Notes under the pieces: model-generated
What the model was told of the DNA's origin: nothing
Databases searched by the model: none
Seen by the model: only the letters and a program-made list of their open reading frames with translations
Made by a program: the position numbers and the translations under genes
Shown: one piece after another, positions 28,335-37,073 of the stretch
Position numbering within the stretch: position 1 is the stretch's first letter
Layout: every line of letters starts with the position of its first letter
NCBI GenBank assembly: GCA_035516155.1
Contig: DATJAP010000024.1
Span: 1 to 64,000, forward strand
Length of the DNA stretch: 64,000 bases
Direction: 5' to 3'
From: JAJYKN01 sp035516155
GTDB taxonomy: Bacteria > Nitrospirota > UBA9217

Positions 28335-28632
28335 GCTCTTTTACCGTATCGGTGAAGTAAGTCGTCTTACGGGTCTGGAGCAATATGTACTCCGTTATTG
28401 GGAGACGGAATTCCCTCAGATCAGGCCGGAAAAAGGTAAAACGGGCCAGCGACGCTATACGAAAAAAGATTTAGACAACATTCTCCTGATCAAGCAGCTG
28501 CTGTATAAGGAAGGGTACACGATTGCCGGCGCCAGGAAAAGGCTGAACGGAAAAGGAGAACAGGAAAATATCAACTCCGTCATTGAGTCAGCCAGGAAAG
28601 AGCTGAGAGAAATACTGGAAATGCTGGATTAA
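28288..28632 (+). CDS. MerR-family transcriptional regulator
   Basis: 114 residues. The winged-helix DNA-binding domain begins FYRIGEVSRLTGLEQYVLRYWETEFP and continues with the RRYTKKDLDNILLIKQLLY recognition and wing elements. A short C-terminal coiled-coil dimerisation helix follows, with no effector-binding domain. The start overlaps ihfA by 47 bases in another frame; no later start codon would keep the helix-turn-helix intact. Such short MerR proteins beside ihfA are common, target unknown. Confidence 0.85.
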   Translation: MSSNPQQQPLPIPPSRLFYRIGEVSRLTGLEQYVLRYWETEFPQIRPEKGKTGQRRYTKKDLDNILLIKQLLYKEGYTIAGARKRLNGKGEQENINSVIESARKELREILEMLD

Positions 28633-28711
28633 AGGGTTATTGGTCCGGGATCGCGAAGAAAAAACTTATTCCCCCCTGCAAATCCTGATCAGGTCACAAA
28701 AGAAAATCCAT

Positions 28712-28788
28712 CGGGGCGTGGCGCAGCCTGGTAGCGTACTCGCTTGGGGTGCGAGTGGTCGGCCGTTCAAATCGGCTCGCCCCGACCA
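28712..28788 (+). tRNA. tRNA-Pro (GGG)
   Basis: A complete cloverleaf: acceptor CGGGGCG pairs with CGCCCCG, the D arm contains AGCCTGGTAGC, the anticodon stem CTCGC/GCGAG encloses TTGGGGT (anticodon GGG), and the T loop is TTCAAAT. The CCA end is encoded. It lies 79 bases after the merR-like gene, and no separate promoter is evident, so it may be cotranscribed. Confidence 0.95.
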
Positions 28789-28796
28789 TTTTTGAG

Positions 28797-28828
28797 AAAA
28801 GCCCGGATATCCCTCCGGGCTTTTCTTT
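28797..28828 (+). terminator. Terminator after tRNA-Pro
   Basis: An 11-bp stem (AAAAGCCCGGA with TCCGGGCTTTT) with a six-base loop and trailing T residues follows the tRNA closely. Confidence 0.9.
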
Positions 28829-29007
28829 ATATGATGATGCGTGGCCGCAGATACCATTCCTGTGGCAGATGATGGATTTCCCCTCCCTCTAGAAGCATCA
28901 AGGACTGCGTTCATCTGTCCTTCATATTCATTGCAAGTAAGTACAGAAATAGTAATATGCGCAAGCAGCGGAGCCCGTCCTGCTTGCGTCTGTTTAGGAG
29001 ATAATTC

Positions 29008-29781
29008 ATGATCCTCGTAACAAATGACGATGGCGTCTATTCGCCGGGCATCCAAACCCTCGCAAAGCGTCTTCGCGAACTCGATGCGGTGGTGATCGTG
29101 GCGCCGGACCGCGAACGGAGCGCGGTAGGCCACTCCATGACGCTCCATCGGCCGCTGCTGATCGAGGAACTTAAGGAGTCCATGTTCAGCGTCAACGGCA
29201 CGCCGACGGACTGCGTAAATATAGCTGTCAAGGGCCTGCTGAAGGAGATGCCGAAGCTGATCGTCTCTGGCATCAACAAAGGGCCGAACCTGGGCGATGA
29301 TGTGACCTATTCCGGGACCGTGGCAGGCGCCATTGAGGGACTCCTGCTCGGAATTCCTTCCTTTGCCGTTTCGCTGAATGCCCGGGAGGATTTTCGATTT
29401 GCCGATGCGGCTGAAGTCGCGCTCCGGACTGCTGAACGTGTTCTGGAGAAGGGGCTACCCGCAGGCACGCTCCTCAATATCAATGTCCCCAATCTACCGG
29501 TGGCTGAAATGCAGGGAACCCGCATCACCAGACTCGGCAAGCGGATCTACCATCAGATGACGGTGGAGCGGGTGGACCCGCGCGGGAAAAAATACTACTG
29601 GATCGGCGGCGGCGAACCGGATTGGGAGCGAGAGGAGGGCACCGATCTCGATGCGGTCGACCGGAAATTCGTCTCCATCACTCCCCTTCACCTCGATTTT
29701 ACCGACTATTCCTCCTTCGACCGGCTACGGGCCATGGAATCGATGTCCTATGCAATGCCGATGCACAGGAGCGCGGAGTGA
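29008..29781 (+). CDS. surE: 5'/3'-nucleotidase SurE
   Basis: 257 residues. SurE is a metal-dependent nucleoside monophosphatase linked to stationary-phase survival. The signature MILVTNDDGVYSPGI opens the protein, with D7-D8 as metal ligands. Further conserved blocks are APDRERSAVGHSMTLHRPL, GTPTDCVNIAVKG, SGINKGPNLGDDVTYSGTVAGA and the Asp-rich C-terminal half. GGAG lies upstream of the ATG. The stop overlaps the pcm start codon as GTGA, the classical surE-pcm pair. Confidence 0.97.
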   Translation: MILVTNDDGVYSPGIQTLAKRLRELDAVVIVAPDRERSAVGHSMTLHRPLLIEELKESMFSVNGTPTDCVNIAVKGLLKEMPKLIVSGINKGPNLGDDVTYSGTVAGAIEGLLLGIPSFAVSLNAREDFRFADAAEVALRTAERVLEKGLPAGTLLNINVPNLPVAEMQGTRITRLGKRIYHQMTVERVDPRGKKYYWIGGGEPDWEREEGTDLDAVDRKFVSITPLHLDFTDYSSFDRLRAMESMSYAMPMHRSAE

Positions 29782-30422
29782 TTAATTTCGAGAAAGAACG
29801 CCTGCGCATGGTGGAGGAGCAGATAGAGGCCCGGGGCATACGGGACGAAAGAGTGCTGACGGCCATGCGCAAGGTGCCACGACACGAATTCCTGCCCGAG
29901 GCGATCCGTGGCATGGCGTACCAGGACAGCGCCCTCCCCGTGGGTGAGGCGCAGACCATATCCCAGCCGTACATGGTCGGCCTGATGACCGAACTCCTGG
30001 ATCTGAAGGGTACTGAGAGGGTACTTGAAATCGGAACCGGATCAGGCTACCAGGCTGCCGTTCTTGCCGAGTTGTGCGATAAAGTGTATACCGTGGAACG
30101 CATCAAAGTGCTTGCGGACCGGGCGCGGCTGAACTTTGACCGTCTCGGGTACCAGGGCGTGGCCATTAAAGTATACGACGGAACCTATGGGTGGAGGGAA
30201 ATGGCGCCGTTTGACGCCATTTTGGTGACGGCGGGCTCGCCCGATATCCCCGCCCCGCTCGTTGAGCAGTTGAAGGAAGGCGGCAGGATGGTTATCCCCG
30301 TGGGTGAGCGGTTCGGCCAGACGCTGCTGAAAATCGTGAAAACGCCGCAGGGACCGGTGACGGAGCGGAGCATCCCCTGCGTGTTCGTACCACTCATCGG
30401 CAATCACGGGTGGAAGGAGTGA
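29778..30422 (+). CDS. pcm: Protein-L-isoaspartate O-methyltransferase
   Basis: 214 residues from a GTG start at 29778 that overlaps the surE TGA. The enzyme methylates damaged isoaspartyl residues with S-adenosylmethionine as a first repair step. The SAM motif LEIGTGSGYQAA is at 84-94. The family opening MVEEQIEARGIRDERVLTAMRKVPRHEFLP and the QTISQPYMVG block are present. The frame is open further upstream inside surE, but that part is not homologous to Pcm. Confidence 0.96.
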   Translation: MINFEKERLRMVEEQIEARGIRDERVLTAMRKVPRHEFLPEAIRGMAYQDSALPVGEAQTISQPYMVGLMTELLDLKGTERVLEIGTGSGYQAAVLAELCDKVYTVERIKVLADRARLNFDRLGYQGVAIKVYDGTYGWREMAPFDAILVTAGSPDIPAPLVEQLKEGGRMVIPVGERFGQTLLKIVKTPQGPVTERSIPCVFVPLIGNHGWKE

Positions 30423-30465
30423 GCTTTCTGCTGGTGATCTACGGCAGGTTCCCTGTGAGAGCCAG

Positions 30466-31062
30466 TCATTTCCGGTGACGGCGTATTCCTTCTTCCGTCC
30501 CCATCACTTCATAGAGTAAGGAAAGCGCCAGTCCAATAGCACCTCCCAGCAACGCCCCGACCAGCACGTCTGTCGGATAATGTGCGCCGAGGTATATCCT
30601 CGAAAAAGCAATCATCCCGGCCAGGAACAGGGGATAGAATCTCCATAACGGTTCTATATAGCGTCGTGTCAGGTGCCAGAGGGGAAGGGCAAAGGCAAAA
30701 GAACTGATGGCGTGGCCGGAAGGCATGGAAAATGACCCCGGACAGGGTAAGAGGAGCCTCACTCCTTCAACAACGCGGCAGGGTCTTGGTCTTGCAATGA
30801 TGTCTTTTATCCAGTCCTCCACCCATCCAGCCAGATAGGCTGCTGCACACGCGATCAGAAAAGTCCAGACAGCCGCAGCGAGGAATGTTTTCCCTTGGTC
30901 GTTTTCCTGCTTCGCACCGCGCAGGAATATGGCAAGCAGATAGGGAATGATCAGGAGATACCCATGTAATGTGAGCGCCGGCATGAGGACGTCAAAAAAA
31001 CCGTTTGCTAGGCCATGGTTGATGAATAACAGGATTTCCGTGTCAAGGACTTGAAGGGTCAT
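30466..31062 (-). CDS. PAP2-family membrane phosphatase
   Basis: 198 residues with about five hydrophobic helices. The three catalytic motifs are intact: KDIIARPRP (86-94), PSGH (114-117) and SRIYLGAHYPTD (154-165). Members remove phosphate from lipid substrates such as undecaprenyl pyrophosphate or phosphatidate, with the active site facing the periplasm. The substrate here is not determined; undecaprenyl pyrophosphate is the most common. The gene converges on pcm and stands alone. Confidence 0.88.
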   Translation of the reverse strand: MTLQVLDTEILLFINHGLANGFFDVLMPALTLHGYLLIIPYLLAIFLRGAKQENDQGKTFLAAAVWTFLIACAAAYLAGWVEDWIKDIIARPRPCRVVEGVRLLLPCPGSFSMPSGHAISSFAFALPLWHLTRRYIEPLWRFYPLFLAGMIAFSRIYLGAHYPTDVLVGALLGGAIGLALSLLYEVMGTEEGIRRHRK

Positions 31063-31150
31063 GATAGCAGACAGTGCCCGATGATTGATTATGCATGCCT
31101 GGAGTCAGAGGAGAAAAAACTTTTTAAAAGGGCACGAATGCCCGGGAGAC

Positions 31151-31489
31151 TTATTTTTTCCGGAGGCAGCATTTAATGACGTTCGTGTCGCTCACCTCGA
31201 TGAGGCCTTTATTGACAATCGAGGAAACATCCTCCAGAATGTCGTTGATTATTTCTTCAGAATCAACCACTTCAATTTTGACGGGCAAGGTTGTCGATAG
31301 TTCCAGCATCTTTGCGGTGTGAAGCACGCCATCGCTGCCATATCCGGCAAGGCCCCGAAACACACTGGCGCCGGCAATTTTCCTTTTAAAAAAAATGTCT
31401 AGAAGCACCTCATAAACCGGCTTGCCATGGAACTTTTCTGCCTCATCAATATATATTGTCAGTTTTTTTGCAGGTCCATTTTTGACCAT
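31151..31489 (-). CDS. DUF190-family protein
   Basis: 112 residues. The sequence LTIYIDEAEKFHGKPVYEVLLDIFFKRKIAGASVFRGLAGYG is typical of DUF190, a small ferredoxin-like-fold family related to PII-type proteins and often encoded beside the fluoride channel gene crcB, as here. The ATG at 31489 is preferred because AAAGGGGG lies at the right distance; the frame extends to a GTG at 31510. It probably shares a transcript with crcB, 88 bases upstream. Confidence 0.88.
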   Translation of the reverse strand: MVKNGPAKKLTIYIDEAEKFHGKPVYEVLLDIFFKRKIAGASVFRGLAGYGSDGVLHTAKMLELSTTLPVKIEVVDSEEIINDILEDVSSIVNKGLIEVSDTNVIKCCLRKK

Positions 31490-31577
31490 GGAAACCCCCT
31501 TTGAAATCACCGTGCAAGCGGAAACGGGATGTATTTTCCCCTCGCTCGTTCCTTCAAGCTCACCGTCCTTGCTGTTC

Positions 31578-31952
31578 CTATATGCTTTTAGCCAGCACTT
31601 CTCCCAGTTTCAGCGCGATGAAGCCGGCCGCGACGCTGAAGACAACGTTCATACCGGCGACCAGCCATTCACCGTCCCTTACCAGCGTTCCTGTTTCGTA
31701 CTCAAACGTGGAAAAAGTCGTATAAGCGCCGAGGAAGCCGACAACGAGGAGCAGCCTCCATTGCGGATTGGCCAGCAATCGCTCCGTAAAGAGGGTCATG
31801 AGCAGGCCGATGACAAAACTGCCGGAAACATTGATGACGAAGGTTCCGAGCGGAAAGCTCCGGCCCCAGCGCTCGCCGATCCAGACCGCCATGCCATAGC
31901 GGGTAATGGATCCGACGAATCCGCCGATGCCTATGATGATAATGTTCATCAT
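31578..31952 (-). CDS. crcB: Fluoride channel CrcB (Fluc)
   Basis: 124 residues with four transmembrane helices. CrcB/Fluc dimers export fluoride. Family blocks are GGFVGSITRYG, the N-containing LGTFVINVSGSFVIG, and VGFLGAYTTFSTFEYET. Two adjacent ATGs are possible starts. The leader was checked for a fluoride riboswitch and its conserved elements were not found. Confidence 0.95.
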   Translation of the reverse strand: MMNIIIIGIGGFVGSITRYGMAVWIGERWGRSFPLGTFVINVSGSFVIGLLMTLFTERLLANPQWRLLLVVGFLGAYTTFSTFEYETGTLVRDGEWLVAGMNVVFSVAAGFIALKLGEVLAKSI

Positions 31953-32056
31953 GAAATTTTCCAGCCTGAAAATGCAATATTCTTATCAGAAGGTGATTCG
32001 TAAGTCAATGAAAATGAAGATGAGGCCGGCATATGACGGATATCATAGAAAAATCT

Positions 32057-32084
32057 TTTGCAGGGGGATAAAAAAGTGTATAAT
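32057..32084 (+). promoter_or_regulatory. Promoter of the Nfu-type gene
   Basis: A perfect TATAAT at 32079-32084 is preceded by TTTGCA at 32057-32062 with 16 bases between. Confidence 0.5.
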
Positions 32085-32131
32085 AAGTAAATCAAACGGC
32101 ATGATGCCACAGCGAGAGAAGGAGAATAATC

Positions 32132-32356
32132 ATGAAGGAAAAGGTAGAAGAGGCACTCAAGAAGGTACGGCCCATGCTTCAACGCGATGGTGGCGATATC
32201 GAACTGGTAAGCGTGGATGAGAAGGGTACGGTAAAAGTTCGACTCAGAGGCGCCTGCGGGGCCTGTCCCATGTCGACCATGACGCTTAAAATGGGCGTCG
32301 AGAAAATGCTGAAGCAGGAAGTCCCTGACGTCAAGGAAGTAGTTCAGGTAGCGTAG
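32132..32356 (+). CDS. NifU-like (Nfu) iron-sulfur scaffold protein
   Basis: 74 residues, comprising only the Nfu domain. The CxxC pair (C42, C45, in GACGACPMS) holds a [4Fe-4S] cluster shared between two subunits before transfer to target proteins. The many cluster proteins in this window (complex I, Rnf, ferredoxins) would be clients. A clear AGAAGGAG Shine-Dalgarno precedes the ATG. Confidence 0.92.
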   Translation: MKEKVEEALKKVRPMLQRDGGDIELVSVDEKGTVKVRLRGACGACPMSTMTLKMGVEKMLKQEVPDVKEVVQVA

Positions 32357-32420
32357 TCATTATTTCCCTGGCAGTTCCGGGAGGATCCGTGCACGGGACG
32401 TCCATCGGAGCTGTCAGGGT

Positions 32421-32467
32421 GTTTGACCCGATTTTCTCTGCCTTGGTCAAACGTACCATGGTTTTTT
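32421..32467. other. Inverted repeat downstream of the Nfu gene
   Basis: GTTTGACC (32421-32428) and GGTCAAAC (32445-32452) are perfect reverse complements around a 16-base loop. A T run follows nine bases later. It may be a weak terminator or a regulator binding site. The remainder of the 385-base gap up to rnfC holds the rnf promoter and leader. Confidence 0.4.
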
Positions 32468-32605
32468 TAATCGTGCAGGATTCCCCCGAAATTGAGCCTT
32501 CATCCTTGAATTAACCCCCCCGAGAAAAGAAAAGTGCTACGCCACATCGCATTGTTATTTAAAACAAATCAGGATGATTCTCAATTAGATACGGCAAAAA
32601 TTCGC

Positions 32606-32634
32606 TTGACACAATATCGTCATTCTGTTATAAA
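32606..32634 (+). promoter_or_regulatory. rnf operon promoter
   Basis: TTGACA at 32606-32611 and TATAAA at 32629-32634 with 17 bases between, and a TGT extended -10 element. This would give a leader of about 100 bases before rnfC. Confidence 0.75.
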
Positions 32635-32741
32635 CGGTGCGGCTTAGCAGATATTCTCAAACGATAATTTCCTGTAAATTCACTGTTCTTTACGGTAATT
32701 ATACTGGTAATTATACTATTGAATAATGGCAGGTGAGACTA

Positions 32742-34076
32742 ATGGAAGCCACGACCATAAAGGCACACGACACGTTCAGCGGAGGTGTGCATCCTGCTGA
32801 CAATAAGTACCTTTCAGCACACAAACCCACCGTAGCCGCCGCAATTCCCAAAAGAGCAATCATTCCCCTGAGCCAGCACATCGGAGCACCCACGAAACCT
32901 CTCGTCGTGATCGGGCAGGAAGTAAAAAAAGGCGAGAAAATCGGAGAAACAACGGGATTTGTTTCCGCGCCGGTACATGCTTCGGTCTCGGGCAAAGTGG
33001 TCGCGATCGCGAGCTTCCCTCATATACTGGGCGTGGATCTGCCCGCCGTTGTCATCGAGAGCGATGGCAAGGATGAGTGGGTCGCCGGTCTCAAGGAAAA
33101 TCCCGATTACAGCATGCTGAGCTCCGAAGAGCTCAAGAAACTGGTACAGGATGCCGGCATCGTAGGGATGGGCGGAGCGACCTTCCCGACCCATGTCAAG
33201 CTTTCTCCTCCCAAGGAAAAGCCGATTGACGTTGTTATTCTGAACGGCGCTGAGTGCGAGCCTTATCTTACTTCCGACCACCGGCTCATGCTGGAGAAGC
33301 CGAAGGAGATTGTCGAAGGCCTCAGGATCTTGATGCGGATCCTGAATGTGAGCAAGGGGTATATCGGTATCGAAGCCAATAAACCCGATGCCATTGAGGC
33401 CATGAACAAGGCCGCAGCCGGCTCTTCCGACGTCAAGGTCTGGCCGGTCAAGGTAAAATATCCGCAGGGCGCGGAAAAGATGCTGATTAAAGCCATCGCG
33501 GGGAGGACGGTGCCTGCCGGCGGACTGCCGATGGACGTCGGGGTGGTCGTGCAGAACGTCGGTACGGCCGAGGCCATCTACAATGCTGTGCGCTACGGCA
33601 GGCCCCTTATTGAACGTTACGTGACCGTGACGGGCCGCGGCGTGAAAGAGCCGAAGAATTTTCTAGCCCGGATCGGCACGCCCTTTTCTCAGCTGATCGA
33701 GGAGGCCGGTGGTCTGACGGATGCCGCAGCCAAGGTGATCTCGGGCGGTCCGATGATGGGCATGAGCCAGTATACGCTCGATGTTCCGGTAATCAAGGGC
33801 ACCTCGGGCATTACAGTTCTCCCGAAAGAGGAAGTGAGCACCAAACCCTACGGGCCCTGCATCCGCTGCGCACGCTGCATTGATGCCTGTCCCATGAAAC
33901 TTCAGCCGTCGCTCATCGGCGTCTTTATCGAAAAGGGGCACTATCAGGACGCCAAGGACTACAATCTTATGGACTGCTTTGAATGCGGTTCCTGCACCTT
34001 TGTCTGCCCGGCAAACCGCCCGATTGTGCAGTGGGTCAAAAAAGCGAAGAAGGAACTGGCAAAGAAGAAGAACTAA
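32742..34076 (+). CDS. rnfC: Rnf electron transport complex subunit C
   Basis: 444 residues from the ATG at 32742, which has AGGTGA upstream. RnfC is the peripheral NADH/FMN-binding subunit of the Rnf complex, which couples ferredoxin:NAD exchange to ion transport. It has the RnfC barrel-sandwich N terminus (FSGGVHPADNKYLSA), the glycine-rich GIVGMGGATFPTHVKLSPP motif, the NGAECEPYLTSDH motif and two C-terminal [4Fe-4S] groups (CIRCARCIDACP and CFECGSCTFVCP). First gene of rnfCDGEAB. Confidence 0.96.
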   Translation: MEATTIKAHDTFSGGVHPADNKYLSAHKPTVAAAIPKRAIIPLSQHIGAPTKPLVVIGQEVKKGEKIGETTGFVSAPVHASVSGKVVAIASFPHILGVDLPAVVIESDGKDEWVAGLKENPDYSMLSSEELKKLVQDAGIVGMGGATFPTHVKLSPPKEKPIDVVILNGAECEPYLTSDHRLMLEKPKEIVEGLRILMRILNVSKGYIGIEANKPDAIEAMNKAAAGSSDVKVWPVKVKYPQGAEKMLIKAIAGRTVPAGGLPMDVGVVVQNVGTAEAIYNAVRYGRPLIERYVTVTGRGVKEPKNFLARIGTPFSQLIEEAGGLTDAAAKVISGGPMMGMSQYTLDVPVIKGTSGITVLPKEEVSTKPYGPCIRCARCIDACPMKLQPSLIGVFIEKGHYQDAKDYNLMDCFECGSCTFVCPANRPIVQWVKKAKKELAKKKN

Positions 34077-34145
34077 AAGAGCAGAGAGCACGCGTAAACG
34101 GTTAGCCGCCATGCTCCCATGCGTACGTTAAGCGAGGTCAATTCG

Positions 34146-35180
34146 ATGGATGCACCGGTAAAGGAACAGCCAAAAGAACAGCTCAAATTGATTGTGTCGA
34201 TCGGGCCCCATATGCATGATACCGAGAGCACGTCGAAAATTATGTGGACCGTAAGCGGGGCGCTCCTTCCCGCGACGCTCATGTCCGTGTATTATTTTGG
34301 CCTGCCGGCAATCATGGTCATCCTGGTCTGCCTCGTAACTTCGCTCCTGGCTGAGGCCGGGATGCAGTGGCTCCTGAAGAAACCCGTGACACTCTCCGAC
34401 GGAAGCGCGTTCCTGACCGGACTGCTCCTTGCCCTGAACCTTCCGGCCAATGCGCCACTCTACATTCCCTTCGTCGGCTCGGTCGTGGCCATCATAATCG
34501 CCAAACAGCTCTTCGGCGGCCTTGGCTACAACATTTTCAACCCGGCGCTCGTCGGCCGAGCCTTCGTTCTGATCAGCTTTGCAAAGATCATGACGACCTT
34601 CGTTGCCCCGGTTTCAACATTCATGGCCCTCGATGCCAAAACTACGGCCACGCCACTGGTCCTCCTGAAAGAGGAGGGGATGGCAAAGCTCCTCGAAATT
34701 TACCACACCAAGGCCGCCCTGTATCAGGACCTCTTCCTGGGGAACCGCGCCGGATCCCTCGGCGAGACATCGGTCATCGCGATCCTGCTTGGCGCGGCAT
34801 TCCTTATGATGAAACGGTATATTACGTGGCATATTCCCATTCCGTTCATCGCCACCGTGGGCATTCTCACATGGGTATTCGGCGGAAAGGACGGTCTCAT
34901 GACCGGCGATCCGATCCTTCATATGATGTCCGGTGGTCTCATGCTCGGCGCATTCTTCATGGCTACGGACTACGTTACCGGTCCCTCGGTCCGGAGCGCC
35001 CAGGTGGTCTTCGGCATATGCGCCGGCGCACTTACGGCGCTCATACGCCTGAAAGGCGGATACCCCGAAGGCGTGATGTTCGCCATCCTTCTCATGAACT
35101 GCTTCGCGCCTCTCCTTGACCGGGCAATGAGAAGCCGCGTCTTCGGCAAGGCCGCCGCGGCCCAGGGGGTGAAGAAATGA
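34146..35180 (+). CDS. rnfD: Rnf electron transport complex subunit D
   Basis: 344-residue membrane subunit of the Rnf complex with a covalently bound FMN. The likely attachment residue is Thr169 in TTATPL; the family also shows the LSDGSAFLTGLLLALNLP and GLGYNIFNPALVGRAF blocks. The ATG at 34146 (MDAPVKEQ) is preferred because AGCGAGGT lies just upstream; the frame extends to 34119. The stop overlaps the rnfG start by four bases. Confidence 0.95.
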   Translation: MDAPVKEQPKEQLKLIVSIGPHMHDTESTSKIMWTVSGALLPATLMSVYYFGLPAIMVILVCLVTSLLAEAGMQWLLKKPVTLSDGSAFLTGLLLALNLPANAPLYIPFVGSVVAIIIAKQLFGGLGYNIFNPALVGRAFVLISFAKIMTTFVAPVSTFMALDAKTTATPLVLLKEEGMAKLLEIYHTKAALYQDLFLGNRAGSLGETSVIAILLGAAFLMMKRYITWHIPIPFIATVGILTWVFGGKDGLMTGDPILHMMSGGLMLGAFFMATDYVTGPSVRSAQVVFGICAGALTALIRLKGGYPEGVMFAILLMNCFAPLLDRAMRSRVFGKAAAAQGVKK

Positions 35181-35764
35181 AGGACATGCTGAAGATAACC
35201 CTGCCTCTCGTCGCGATTTTCGTCGTCGCGGGTATCATTATGGGCGTGACCTACCAGCATACCTATCCGGTCCGATTTCAGGCCGAGAAAAAGGAAAAAG
35301 AAGAAGCCCTGAAAGAGATGGCGCCTGATGCCACCGACCCCATTAATCCGGCAGGCACCTGGACCGCCAACAACAAGCCTTATGAGTATTATCAGGCGAC
35401 CTCGGCCGGCAGGCCGGTGGCCTATATTGCGAGTACTGCGGGCAAGGGTTATTCCAGCTATATCCAGATGCTCGTTTCTCTGAACACCGATCTGAAAATC
35501 AAAGACGTCAAAATCCTGGATATGAATGAGACCCCGGGTCTGGGCGATCAGGTCCTGGAGCAAAGCTTTCTCGACCAGTTCAAGGGCAAGTCGCTTTCGC
35601 AAATCGTCCTGGTCAAAGGCGAAACCAAGGAAAACATCCAGGCTGTATCCGGCGCCACTTATTCGAGCCGCGGCGTGACGAACGGCGTCAAGGACGCCGT
35701 ACAGCTGCTCGTTGATAAGTACGGAGCGGGCGTCAAGACGGCGGCGCAGGAGGTGACGAAGTGA
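35177..35764 (+). CDS. rnfG: Rnf electron transport complex subunit G
   Basis: 195 residues with one N-terminal membrane helix and a periplasmic FMN-binding domain. The flavinylation motif SGATYSS is at 158-164, with T161 as the probable acceptor of FMN. It follows the ETPGLGDQV block typical of RnfG/NqrC. An ApbE flavin transferase would be needed and is not in this window. Overlaps at both ends (ATGA with rnfD, GTGA with rnfE) imply coupled translation. Confidence 0.95.
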   Translation: MKDMLKITLPLVAIFVVAGIIMGVTYQHTYPVRFQAEKKEKEEALKEMAPDATDPINPAGTWTANNKPYEYYQATSAGRPVAYIASTAGKGYSSYIQMLVSLNTDLKIKDVKILDMNETPGLGDQVLEQSFLDQFKGKSLSQIVLVKGETKENIQAVSGATYSSRGVTNGVKDAVQLLVDKYGAGVKTAAQEVTK

Positions 35765-36390
35765 GCAATAATACCAGTTTAGGGACTCTCTTTAAAAATG
35801 GCGTCTTCGGGGAGAATCCGGTCTTCAGGCTTGCTCTGTCTCTTTGTCCGGCGGTTGCTGTTACGAGCGGTGTAAAGAACGGATTCTTGATGGGGATCGC
35901 GGTTCTTTTCGTCATGACCATGACAAACGTGACCGTTTCCCTGCTCCGGAACTTTATCAATCCAAAGGTGCGAATTCCCTCCTACGTGTTCATCACTGCC
36001 ACCTGGGTCACCGTGATCGACCAGGTCATGTCGGCCTATCAAAGAGCGGTCTATAAGGAAATGGGCCTCTACATCATGCTCATCGTCGCATTTGCCATTA
36101 TCCTTTCGCGGGCGGAGATGTTCGCGAGCAAAAACAAGCTTCTGCCGTCTTTCGTTGATGGAGTGGGAATGGGAGTGGGCTTTACCCTTGCCCTGATGCT
36201 GCTCGGCGTGTTCAGGGAGTTCCTGGGCAAAGGATCGCTCTGGGGTGCCCATATCCTGCCTGTAAAGCCACTTCTCATCATGATTATGCCGACGGGCGGA
36301 TTCTTTGCCATGGGGCTCATGATGGGCTGGCTCAACTGGATAGATCGCAAGTTCTTCGGCGGCGCGGGAGCAAGCAGCGGAGGACATTAG
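35761..36390 (+). CDS. rnfE: Rnf electron transport complex subunit E
   Basis: 209-residue membrane subunit homologous to RnfA and NqrD, with six helices. GTG start at 35761 overlaps the rnfG stop. The LCPAVAVTSGVKNGFLMG and RIPSYVFITATWVTVIDQVM segments are characteristic; the half-helix Cys of the first repeat (SLCPAVAV) takes part in a membrane [2Fe-2S] site shared with RnfA. Confidence 0.95.
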   Translation: MSNNTSLGTLFKNGVFGENPVFRLALSLCPAVAVTSGVKNGFLMGIAVLFVMTMTNVTVSLLRNFINPKVRIPSYVFITATWVTVIDQVMSAYQRAVYKEMGLYIMLIVAFAIILSRAEMFASKNKLLPSFVDGVGMGVGFTLALMLLGVFREFLGKGSLWGAHILPVKPLLIMIMPTGGFFAMGLMMGWLNWIDRKFFGGAGASSGGH

Positions 36391-36460
36391 GGGTCGCGAG
36401 TCTGTTGAGTGACTCGTGAGACTCAATGAACTCTTCAGACTCATTACCGGAGGTAATGCT

Positions 36461-37045
36461 ATGTGGCAGCATGTTCTGACAATCTTTATCGCATCAGCAC
36501 TCATCAACAATTTCGTTTTTTCCCGCTATCTCGGCCTCTGTATTTTCTTCGGTGTTACGAAAAGAATGGAGACAGCGGTCGGAATGAGCTTCACCTTTAC
36601 CGCGGTCATGCTGGTCGAGGCGGTCCTCAACTGGCTCATCTACACCTATATCATGGTTCCCTATCACCTGGGCTTCTTGAAAATTGTTATTTTCATCGGA
36701 ACAGTCGCCGCTTTCGTGCAGGCGGCGGACACGATGATGAAGAAGGTTGCGCCTGCTCTGTACTATAAGCTGGGAATATATCTCGCGCTGATCGTGACGA
36801 ACTGCATCATTCTGGCCGTTCCCCTTTTGAATGCCGATAATAATTACAGTCTTTTCGAGAGCATGGCGCTTGCTGTGGGATCGGGTCTTGGGTTCAGCCT
36901 TGCGCTTATTATCATGGCGAGCATCCGGGAGAAACTGGAACTTGCCGATGTGCCCAAGTCATTCCAGGGACTTCCTATTTCATTCGTTCTGACCGGGCTG
37001 ATCGCCCTTGCATTCCTGGGTTTTTCCGGCATGATCACGCTGTAA
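36461..37045 (+). CDS. rnfA: Rnf electron transport complex subunit A
   Basis: 194-residue membrane subunit homologous to NqrE, pairing with RnfE. The ATG at 36461 has CCGGAGG upstream; the upstream in-frame extension is spacer sequence. Conserved segments are NNFVFSRYLGLCIFFGVT, with the intramembrane Cys, and YLALIVTNCIILAVPLL, with the second Cys. The 70-base gap from rnfE contains short alternating GAGTC/GACTC words that may be another decayed repeat. Confidence 0.95.
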   Translation: MWQHVLTIFIASALINNFVFSRYLGLCIFFGVTKRMETAVGMSFTFTAVMLVEAVLNWLIYTYIMVPYHLGFLKIVIFIGTVAAFVQAADTMMKKVAPALYYKLGIYLALIVTNCIILAVPLLNADNNYSLFESMALAVGSGLGFSLALIIMASIREKLELADVPKSFQGLPISFVLTGLIALAFLGFSGMITL

Positions 37046-37073
37046 GAATCTGAACGAAGAAGGTACTTAAACT

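Noticed and set aside
31953..32060. Possible fluoride riboswitch upstream of crcB
   Set aside because: The leader was read for the conserved pseudoknot and GG/CC elements of the crcB motif and they are absent.
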